In this document: positions 1 to 4,810 of the stretch, piece by piece
Layout of the letters: each line of letters opens with the position of its first letter
Numbering within the stretch: the first letter of the stretch is position 1
DNA from: Pelotomaculum sp. UBA5255
GTDB taxonomy: Bacteria > Bacillota > Desulfotomaculia > Desulfotomaculales > Pelotomaculaceae
DNA: 6,360 nt
Direction of reading: 5' to 3'
Assembly: GCA_002408725.1 (NCBI GenBank)
Contig: DHTR01000048.1
Coordinates: 11,890 to 18,249 of the forward strand
Made by a program: the position numbers and the translations under genes
The notes under the pieces: generated by a model
Database searches by the model: none
What the model was told of the DNA's origin: nothing
Seen by the model: the letters and a program-made list of their open reading frames with translations, nothing else

Positions 1-22
1 CGCCGGCTTTATAAAGCCGGCG
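1..22. repeat. perfect 22-bp palindrome, probable hairpin at window edge
   Basis: The first 22 bases read identically on both strands: CGCCGGCTT, central TATA, AAGCCGGCG. As RNA this gives a 9-bp GC-rich stem with a UAUA loop. The + strand DNA after it (TCCACCGCATC) has no T-run, so it is not an ordinary intrinsic terminator for rightward transcription. Whether a T-run follows on the minus strand cannot be seen, because the window starts at the palindrome. The likely role is the end of a neighbouring transcription unit to the left, but it could also be a dispersed short palindromic repeat. Confidence 0.55.
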
Positions 23-204
23 TCCACCGCATCTATATGATCAGGATTTATTGCGTGATGAAACGGCAAATAACTCTTTACGGTTTTTTACCGGATTGAA
101 CTTCTTTAGAGGATTTTGGATGAGGGCGTGGAAGAAAGTGACTTAAAAGCGTGTGAAAGTTCTGTATTCAGTTTGAGCGCCGATGAAACTGCTAGTTGAG
201 TAAT

Positions 205-212
205 AAGGAGGT
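205..212 (+). promoter_or_regulatory. ribosome binding site fixing a GTG start for acoA
   Basis: AAGGAGGT is a near-perfect anti-16S match. It sits 6 nt before GTG at 219, which fixes this non-ATG start. No alternative in-frame start nearby has a comparable site. Confidence 0.85.
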
Positions 213-218
213 CTGAGA

Positions 219-1178
219 GTGGAGAACAGCCAAAAGAAACTTGAATTGTACCGGAACATGCTGCTGATCAGGAGGTTTGAAGAAAAGCTGACCGAGCTCT
301 GCAAGATTGAACAGAAACTGCCCGGCATGATCATTCTCTGTACTGGACAGGAGGCCGTGGCAGCCGGGGTCTGCGGAGCGCTGGAAAAAGAAGACGTCAT
401 CATCAGCAACCACCGCAGCCACGGGCACTTGCTCGCCAAGGGGGCCGATCCGAAGGGAATTATGGCGGAGATCTTTGGAAAGAGCACCGGCTGTAACCGG
501 GGGAAAAGCGGCACTCTGCACATCGCCGTTCCCGAGGTCAACGCTCTCTGCACTACAACGGTAGTGGGCGGCGGTATCCCTATTGCCGTGGGGACGGCCT
601 TTGCTCAACAATATCAAAAAAGTAATCATGTTACAGCTTGCTTTTTCGGGAACGGAGCGGCAGACGAGGGAAGCTTCCATGAATCTTTAAACATGGCCGC
701 GCTCTGGAACCTGCCTGTCCTTTTCATCTGTGAAAACAACGTTTACTCCGGCGCCCAGCGCCTGGAAGAGCATACCAAAGTAAAGGACCTGGCGAGTCGC
801 GCGACGGGCTACGCGATGCCGGGCGTGGTGGTGGACGGCAACGATGCCGTTGCCGTTTATGAGGCGACGGCGCAAGCCAGGACGCGCTGCCTGGCCGGAG
901 AGGGTCCGACCCTGATCGAGTGCAAGACTTACCGCTGGCGCGGCCACGGTGAAGCAGACCATCAGGTTTACCAGCCGAAAGATGAGATTGCCCGCTGGAT
1001 GGAGCGCTGCCCGGTTCAGAAAATTCAGAACGAGCTGCTTCAGCAAGGTTTGCTTACTGAAGAAGAGATCAAGAGAATTGAAGATGAGGTTCAGGAGACG
1101 GTGCAGGGCGCCGTGCAGTTTGCGGAGGAGAGTCCCTGGCCGGCCCCCCATGAAGCGCTGGAGGACGTTTACGCGTAA
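219..1178 (+). CDS. acoA: TPP-dependent acetoin/pyruvate dehydrogenase E1 component, alpha subunit
   Basis: This 319-residue protein is the alpha subunit of a heterotetrameric thiamine-diphosphate E1, which decarboxylates a 2-oxoacid or cleaves acetoin and passes the acyl group to a lipoyl E2. Length and N-terminal sequence (KLPGMI..TGQEAVAAG at about 33-50, NHRSHGH at 64-70, FGKSTG at 86-91) resemble acetoin dehydrogenase AcoA more than long PdhA forms. The TPP motif spans about 144-174: GNGAADEG, then ENN at 172-174 with the Tyr at 176. The usual GDG aspartate is Asn145. The later RGHGEAD (241-247) is the phosphorylation-loop/active-site His region. The start is GTG with a strong ribosome binding site. 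The beta-subunit gene follows after 20 bp, so the two form an operon. The substrate (acetoin, pyruvate or another 2-oxoacid) cannot be settled because no E2 or E3 gene is in view. Family assignment is firm; the aco name is moderate. Confidence 0.88.
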   Translation: MENSQKKLELYRNMLLIRRFEEKLTELCKIEQKLPGMIILCTGQEAVAAGVCGALEKEDVIISNHRSHGHLLAKGADPKGIMAEIFGKSTGCNRGKSGTLHIAVPEVNALCTTTVVGGGIPIAVGTAFAQQYQKSNHVTACFFGNGAADEGSFHESLNMAALWNLPVLFICENNVYSGAQRLEEHTKVKDLASRATGYAMPGVVVDGNDAVAVYEATAQARTRCLAGEGPTLIECKTYRWRGHGEADHQVYQPKDEIARWMERCPVQKIQNELLQQGLLTEEEIKRIEDEVQETVQGAVQFAEESPWPAPHEALEDVYA

Positions 1179-1198
1179 AAAAGAAAAGGAGTGATACG

Positions 1199-2191
1199 AT
1201 GCAAGCGATCACCATGGGCCAGGCCGTCCGGCAGGCCCTTGCCGAAGAGATGCGCAGAGATCCCAACGTCTTTATAGCCGGTGAGGGGGTGGGGGTATCC
1301 ATCCACGAGAGCCCGATTATGCCCACCTATGGACTTCTAAAAGAGTTCGGGCCTGACCGGGTGAAAGACACACCGGTTTCGGAGCAGGCCATTGCCGGCC
1401 TGGCCGTGGGGGCTTCTGTAATGGGGCTACGGCCGGTTGTGGAGATTATGTTCAGCCCGTTTTTTACTCTGGCTTCCGACCAGATCGTGAACCACGCGGC
1501 CAAGCTGCGCTACCTTTCAGGGGGTAAAAGCTCTTTCCCGCTGGTGGTTCGGATCAAGAGCGGGGCCGGCTTTGGGGCCGGTTGTCAGCATTCCCACAAC
1601 CTCGAGGCCTGGGCTGCCCACTGCCCGGGTCTGAAAGTGGTCATGCCCGGTACCGCGGCCGATGCCAAGGGACTCTTGAAGTCGGCCATTCGTGACGACA
1701 ACCCCGTTGTTTTCATCGAGGATATGGGGCTTTACTTTTTCCCCAGCCAGGTGCCGGAAGAGGATTACACAATTCCCATCGGCGTGGCCGACGTGAAGAG
1801 ACCGGGCCGGGACGTAACGGTGGTGACCTGGTCTAAAATGCTCGGCACGGCTTTTAAGGCGGCGGGGGTGCTCAGTCAGGAAGGAATTGAAGTCGAAATC
1901 GTCGATTTGAGGACACTGGTTCCCCTGGACAAGGAAACCATTTTAAAATCGGTTGAAAAAACTGGGCGGCTGGTTGTGCTGCACGAGGCAACCCGCACGG
2001 GTGGTTTCGGCGGTGAGATCTGTGCCCTGGTGGCGGAGGAAGCTTTCAGCGCCCTCAAGGCCCCGGTCAAAAGGGTGACGGCGCCCGACCTACCCGTTCC
2101 CTGCAGCCCGCCCCTGGAGCAGTTTTACATGCCCGATGAAGCCCAGTTGATCCAGGCGATTAAGGACTGTACCGGGTACTCAAGTGATTAA
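1199..2191 (+). CDS. acoB: TPP-dependent acetoin/pyruvate dehydrogenase E1 component, beta subunit
   Basis: This 330-residue transketolase-like beta subunit pairs with the upstream alpha subunit and completes the E1 active site. The N-terminal pyrimidine-binding domain carries the catalytic glutamate in DTPVSEQAIAG (Glu62), and the active-site histidine lies in CQHSHNLEAW (the family usually has HSQS), just before PGLKVVMP. The C-terminal transketolase-C domain runs from about 200, with VEIVDLRTLVPLDKETI and HEATRTGGFGGEI. All key residues appear present, so unlike the alpha subunit this one looks orthodox. AAAGGAGTG at 1185-1193 precedes the ATG at a good distance. The stop codon TAA overlaps the stop of the convergent LspA-like gene by four bases, leaving no space for a terminator. 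No lipoyl E2, dihydrolipoamide dehydrogenase or AcoR-type regulator follows. PdhB or a branched-chain E1 beta are alternatives. Confidence 0.9.
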   Translation: MQAITMGQAVRQALAEEMRRDPNVFIAGEGVGVSIHESPIMPTYGLLKEFGPDRVKDTPVSEQAIAGLAVGASVMGLRPVVEIMFSPFFTLASDQIVNHAAKLRYLSGGKSSFPLVVRIKSGAGFGAGCQHSHNLEAWAAHCPGLKVVMPGTAADAKGLLKSAIRDDNPVVFIEDMGLYFFPSQVPEEDYTIPIGVADVKRPGRDVTVVTWSKMLGTAFKAAGVLSQEGIEVEIVDLRTLVPLDKETILKSVEKTGRLVVLHEATRTGGFGGEICALVAEEAFSALKAPVKRVTAPDLPVPCSPPLEQFYMPDEAQLIQAIKDCTGYSSD

Positions 2192-2652
2192 GTTATTCTG
2201 CGGATTTTCCCCAGCATCCATATAACTTCCCTGGCCACCCCAAGTATTACCAGGATTGCGCCTAATACGTAGGCCAGATCCGCTAGGTTAACAATGAGAT
2301 CACCCTTTGCATAAAAAAAACCAATGTAGTCAACGACAGAACCTTGAAGAATCCAGGATATGCCGTTGCTGAAAGCGCCACCCGCAACAAGGCCCGCGCC
2401 CAGGATCAGGCGAAAGTCCTTACAAGGTGAACGGTATTTTGCAAGGATAAAAAGGCAGCCGGAGAGGAGCAGAAGCAGCAGAATACGCATGGGTGTGTTG
2501 ATGACATTATAATCATTGACTACCGGATAAAAATATAAGCCGTAATTGCACATGTCTTTCGGGTGCAGGGAGCCCGAAAGGACAATGCCCTGGATGATTT
2601 TATCGGCAAGAGTCACGCCGGCGGCTGTCCAGAAGGGATAATACTTTTTCAC
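2188..2652 (-). CDS. lspA: signal peptidase II (LspA)-like membrane protein, catalytic Asp replaced
   Basis: From GTG at 2652 the product has 154 residues, the usual LspA length. It aligns with the prolipoprotein signal peptidase family (aspartyl peptidase A8): four hydrophobic segments, an N-terminal ADK motif (Asp17), GGAFSNGIS at about 91-99, GSVVDYI at about 104-110, and VNLAD (Asn122, Asp125). In E. coli and B. subtilis LspA the third motif is GNxxDR with a catalytic Asp. Here it is NGIS, so that Asp is Ser99, while the second catalytic Asp (125) is kept. The usual NxGAAF motif is also lost (NDYNVIN). It is therefore a divergent or inactive paralogue, or a subfamily with altered chemistry. 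The frame opens as far as TTG at 2697. TTG at 2670 has GGAAGGAG, and GTG at 2652 has TGGAGG, both with 6-nt spacing. GTG is preferred because it gives a normal MKKYYPFW start. The gene is convergent with acoB and divergent from the export operon. Confidence 0.75.
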   Translation of the reverse strand: MKKYYPFWTAAGVTLADKIIQGIVLSGSLHPKDMCNYGLYFYPVVNDYNVINTPMRILLLLLLSGCLFILAKYRSPCKDFRLILGAGLVAGGAFSNGISWILQGSVVDYIGFFYAKGDLIVNLADLAYVLGAILVILGVAREVIWMLGKIRRIT

Positions 2653-2658
2653 GCCTTG

Positions 2659-2664
2659 CCTCCA
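2659..2664 (-). promoter_or_regulatory. ribosome binding site favouring the GTG start at 2652
   Basis: TGGAGG on the minus strand ends 6 nt before GTG 2652. A second good site, GGAAGGAG at 2685-2678, lies 7 nt before TTG 2670, so the start is genuinely ambiguous. The resulting N-terminus (MKKYY then a hydrophobic segment) supports 2652. Confidence 0.5.
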
Positions 2665-2685
2665 TTTCAAGCAGTAACTCCTTCC

Positions 2686-2714
2686 ATTATATACCAATAA
2701 CCATTATATGTAAC
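2686..2714 (-). promoter_or_regulatory. possible promoter of the LspA-like gene
   Basis: On the minus strand GTTACA (2714-2709), 17 bp and TATAAT (2691-2686) form a plausible SigA-type promoter. A second TATAAT at 2708-2703 has only a weak -35, which falls in the palindrome at 2726-2756. Either would start transcription downstream of TTG 2697 or very close to it. This argues against that longest frame and for the start at 2670 or 2652. Confidence 0.45.
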
Positions 2715-2725
2715 CAGCATATTAG

Positions 2726-2756
2726 AATAACTTAGGTACCCGGTACCTAAGTTATT
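2726..2756. terminator. 31-bp perfect inverted repeat: + strand terminator or operator
   Basis: Two perfectly complementary 15-bp arms (AATAACTTAGGTACC and its complement) flank a single C at 2741. As RNA the stem would be about 14 bp with a 3-nt loop. On the + strand it is followed by AAATTTTTCTT, which suits intrinsic termination of rightward transcription. The only rightward gene before it is acoB, over 500 bp upstream. On the minus strand no T-run follows. Because it lies between two divergent genes it could equally be a protein-binding site. The dyad is certain; the role is inferred. Confidence 0.55.
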
Positions 2757-2773
2757 AAATTTTTCTTAACTAA

Positions 2774-2802
2774 TTGTCAAACATTCACGGAAGTGCTATG
2801 AT
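2774..2802 (+). promoter_or_regulatory. SigA-type promoter of the export operon
   Basis: TTGTCA (2774-2779), a 17-bp spacer and TATGAT (2797-2802) match the housekeeping -35/-10 consensus at 5/6 positions each. The predicted start near 2809 falls inside the left arm of the next inverted repeat, as expected of a repressible promoter. It would serve the membrane fusion protein and ABC genes downstream. Confidence 0.72.
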
Positions 2803-2852
2803 TTTTACACCAGGTAAACTATTATAGTATCAATAGTTTACCTGGTGTAAAA
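2803..2852. promoter_or_regulatory. paired operator: 21-bp-arm inverted repeat over the transcription start
   Basis: Perfect 21-bp arms at 2803-2823 and 2832-2852 flank an 8-bp centre. Each arm holds its own interrupted dyad, TTTAC-ACCAG-GTAAA at 2804-2818 and TTTAC-CTGGT-GTAAA at 2837-2851. Their centres are 33 bp apart, about three helical turns, so two dimers would bind the same DNA face. The first site begins right after the -10 box. This is the geometry of a repressor operator, for example of the TetR family, which often controls HlyD/ABC export operons. The DNA symmetry is certain; the bound protein is unknown and no regulator gene is in the window. Confidence 0.7.
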
Positions 2853-2861
2853 TGTTTAACT

Positions 2862-2867
2862 GGAGGG
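2862..2867 (+). promoter_or_regulatory. ribosome binding site fixing ATG 2873
   Basis: GGAGGG lies just before ATG 2873, with 6 nt between GGAGG and the start. An in-frame ATG at 2852 overlaps the operator arm and has no ribosome binding site, so the shorter protein is chosen. Confidence 0.8.
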
Positions 2868-2872
2868 TAATA

Positions 2873-3847
2873 ATGAAAAGGAAAATTATATTTGTTGTAC
2901 TGGTCATCCTCCTTGGCGCCGGTAGTTACTGGGGCTATCTCCGGTACAAGAAAGAGCCGGCGCACGGCCTGGAGGCTACAGGGACCATTGAAGCTACCCA
3001 GGTGCAGTTGACGGCAAAACTACCGGGCACGCTGCAGGATTTTACAATTGCGGCGGGTGAAACAGTTAAACAGAATCAGCTGATCGGAACGGTAGTACGT
3101 AATGATTTAGTTGCCCAAAAGGAAAGGGACGCTCTTGGCGTGTTGAAGGCCCGGTCTCAGTTGGGCGACCTTCTTTCAGGCGCCAGGCAGCAGGAGATTC
3201 AGGAAGCCGAAATTGCCGTCAGTACGGCCCGGACCCATTATGATAAAGCGGGTAAGGACTACGAGAGGGCTGTTGTTTTGTATCAGGCGAAAGCAATTTC
3301 CGAAGCAGATCTGGAAAAGGCGGATACTACATATAAGCTGGCCCAGAACCAGCTGGATTCCTGCCGGACGAAACTTAGCCTGCTGCAGTCCGGCAGCAGG
3401 CCGGACCAGATCGAGGCAGCCAGGGCCGAGTTGGAGCGGAGCAGCGCTGTCTTGAAAGCATCGGAGGTGCTGTTGGAAGACACCAAGATCATCTGCCCCA
3501 TTGACGGAGTCGTGCTTACCAGGAATTTTGAGCAGGGTGAATACATTCAGGCCGGGTCTGCGGTGGCGACCGTTGCGAATCTAAATGACATGTGGATTAA
3601 AGTTTATATACCGACCGACGATTTGCCTCAAGTTAAACTGGGTCAGCCGGTAACGTTTACGATTAGCGGAAGCCCCGAAGGATACAATGGTTTAGTGGAA
3701 GAGATTGCCACCCAGGGAGAGTTTACACCAAAGATGATCCAGACGAAAAAAGAGCGGACCAATATTGTTTACGCTGTAAAAATCAGAATCGGCAACGAAA
3801 GCGGTGTTTTAAAACCCGGCATGCCCGCGGATGTCCTCATTCGCTAG
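2873..3847 (+). CDS. HlyD/YbhG-type membrane fusion protein of an ABC exporter
   Basis: This 324-residue periplasmic-adaptor-type protein is anchored by one N-terminal membrane segment (about 4-21) after a short MKRK. ATGTIEATQVQLTAKLPG (35-52) starts the split biotinyl-lipoyl domain. A long alpha-helical coiled-coil hairpin follows (about 80-200, rich in Ala, Glu, Gln and Lys), with an SGxR turn element seen twice (102-105, 173-176). The second lipoyl half is at about 205-237 (ICPIDGVVLTRNFEQGEYIQ), and the beta-barrel domain follows, with FTPKMIQTKKERTNIVYAVKI (284-304), a hallmark of the YbhG-like group. It should link the ABC-2 exporter to the cell envelope and shape substrate release. 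In a Gram-positive there is no outer-membrane channel to dock to; if the host has a diderm envelope a TolC partner would be needed. It is the first gene of the operon, followed after 54 bp by the ATPase gene. The substrate is unknown. Confidence 0.9.
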   Translation: MKRKIIFVVLVILLGAGSYWGYLRYKKEPAHGLEATGTIEATQVQLTAKLPGTLQDFTIAAGETVKQNQLIGTVVRNDLVAQKERDALGVLKARSQLGDLLSGARQQEIQEAEIAVSTARTHYDKAGKDYERAVVLYQAKAISEADLEKADTTYKLAQNQLDSCRTKLSLLQSGSRPDQIEAARAELERSSAVLKASEVLLEDTKIICPIDGVVLTRNFEQGEYIQAGSAVATVANLNDMWIKVYIPTDDLPQVKLGQPVTFTISGSPEGYNGLVEEIATQGEFTPKMIQTKKERTNIVYAVKIRIGNESGVLKPGMPADVLIR

Positions 3848-3887
3848 CATAGGATGCGGCTTAAGTTGAGCTCTTTTAAGATCTTTC

Positions 3888-3896
3888 AAAGAGGTG
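3888..3896 (+). promoter_or_regulatory. ribosome binding site fixing ATG 3902
   Basis: AAAGAGGTG lies 5 nt before ATG 3902. The same nonamer precedes the second ATPase gene at 4796-4804. The frame is open back to ATG 3854, but that start has no ribosome binding site and would add a 16-residue tail foreign to ABC ATPases. Confidence 0.75.
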
Positions 3897-3901
3897 ACCA
3901 A

Positions 3902-4810
3902 ATGATTGAAACAGAATCCTTGAGCAGGGTATTTGGCAGCTTGACGGCCGTTGACCGGGTTTCAATCAAAATCAACAGGGGTGATATTTTTGGCCTGGTC
4001 GGCCCGGACGGGGCCGGCAAAACAACCCTGATCCGGATGCTTTGCGGGCTGATCACCCCCTCCGGCGGAAGCGTCAAGTACTTAAACATAGCCGAAAAAA
4101 AGGCCAAAAGCCCCATGGAGAGCTTCGGCTACATGCCCCAAAAGTTCAGCCTGTACGGAGACCTCACGGTTATAGAAAACATCCATTTTTTTGGCGCTTT
4201 ATATAACCTTGAACGCAAGATAATCAACCAGCGTGCCGACGAAATACTGGAACTGACCGACCTGATCAAGTTTAAAACAAGGTTTGCCGACAACCTTTCC
4301 GGGGGTATGAAACAAAAGCTCGCCTTAACCTGCGCGCTTATAGCCAGGCCGGGCCTGCTGATCCTCGATGAACCCACCATCGGGGTGGACCCGGAGTCCC
4401 GCAAAGAATTCTGGAAAATCATTTACCAGCTAAATAAGGAGGGAATTACGATCCTGGTGTCCACTCCTTACATGGACGAGGCCGAATTATGCAAGGTTGT
4501 CGCCTTTATGGACAGGGGTAAGATTGTATCCACAGATTCACCGGCCGGTTTAAAAAAGAACTTTCCATATAAAATCATGGAAGTCAAGGCAGATACCCAT
4601 GCTCTCGACTTTCTCGAGGGGCTGGAGGACGTAAAGGACGTCTATTTTTTTGGCGACCGCTTTCATGTAGTGGTCGATAAGGTTGAGCAGGCCCGTTCTG
4701 TTATTACTGAAAAGATTGCGGAGATGGGGATCAACCTCGTTGAAATAAAAGAAATCCCGCCCTCCATCGAGGATGTTTTTGTCTTGCTGGCGGAAAAAGA
4801 GGTGATTTAA
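3902..4810 (+). CDS. ABC exporter ATP-binding protein, YbhF N-half-like, H-loop His missing
   Basis: This 302-residue ABC-2 class ATPase powers export with the downstream permease. Walker A is GPDGAGKT (34-41), the Q-loop YMPQ (Gln80), the signature LSGGM (132-136), Walker B LLILDEPT with Asp156 and catalytic Glu157, and the D-loop GVDP with Asp163. The H-loop reads VSTPYMDEAE, so the histidine that contacts the ATP gamma-phosphate is Pro189. The GPDGAGKTT Walker A and degenerate H-loop both recall the N-terminal half of E. coli YbhF (from memory STSYLDEAE there). This suggests the gene is a separated counterpart of that half. A C-terminal domain (about 220-302) ends in the family's PPSIEDVF motif. 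The start at 3902 is set by its ribosome binding site. Its stop codon directly abuts the next start. Confidence 0.9.
   Translation: MIETESLSRVFGSLTAVDRVSIKINRGDIFGLVGPDGAGKTTLIRMLCGLITPSGGSVKYLNIAEKKAKSPMESFGYMPQKFSLYGDLTVIENIHFFGALYNLERKIINQRADEILELTDLIKFKTRFADNLSGGMKQKLALTCALIARPGLLILDEPTIGVDPESRKEFWKIIYQLNKEGITILVSTPYMDEAELCKVVAFMDRGKIVSTDSPAGLKKNFPYKIMEVKADTHALDFLEGLEDVKDVYFFGDRFHVVVDKVEQARSVITEKIAEMGINLVEIKEIPPSIEDVFVLLAEKEVI
4796..4804 (+). promoter_or_regulatory. ribosome binding site inside the first ATPase gene, fixing a TTG start
   Basis: AAAGAGGTG lies within the last codons of the upstream gene and ends 6 nt before TTG 4811. It repeats the nonamer used by the first ATPase gene. 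This supports both the TTG start and translational coupling of the two ATPases. Confidence 0.75.

Noticed and set aside
120..146. Eight-codon frame (MRAWKKVT) with AGAGG 7 nt upstream, ahead of acoA
   Set aside because: It could be a leader peptide, but nothing in its composition points to attenuation and no hairpin pair follows. Chance is the simpler explanation.
23..204. Possible acoA promoters, for example TTGAAC at 96-101, and a search for a -24/-12 sigma-54 site typical of aco operons
   Set aside because: No -10 of reasonable quality lies at the right distance from TTGAAC, and no GG-N10-GC type sigma-54 element was found, so no promoter is called.
143..1151. Several minus-strand open frames opposite acoA
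   Set aside because: They overlap a clear conserved gene, have low-complexity Ser/Arg/Pro-rich translations and no family resemblance.
2803..2852. Inverted repeat read as an intrinsic terminator or riboswitch
   Set aside because: No T-run follows the right arm, and the predicted transcription start falls inside the left arm, so the complete hairpin would not be transcribed.
2726..2852. Inverted repeats read as ends of a small transposon or MITE
   Set aside because: The two inverted repeats are unrelated to each other in sequence, no target-site duplication was seen, and their position fits promoter control better.
2852..2872. Upstream ATG giving a seven-residue longer membrane fusion protein
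   Set aside because: This ATG overlaps the operator arm and has no ribosome binding site, whereas ATG 2873 has GGAGGG at ideal distance and gives a normal signal-anchor start.
3854..3901. Upstream ATG extending the first ATPase by 16 residues
   Set aside because: No ribosome binding site precedes it, and the added residues do not resemble the start of an ABC ATPase; ATG 3902 has AAAGAGGTG.
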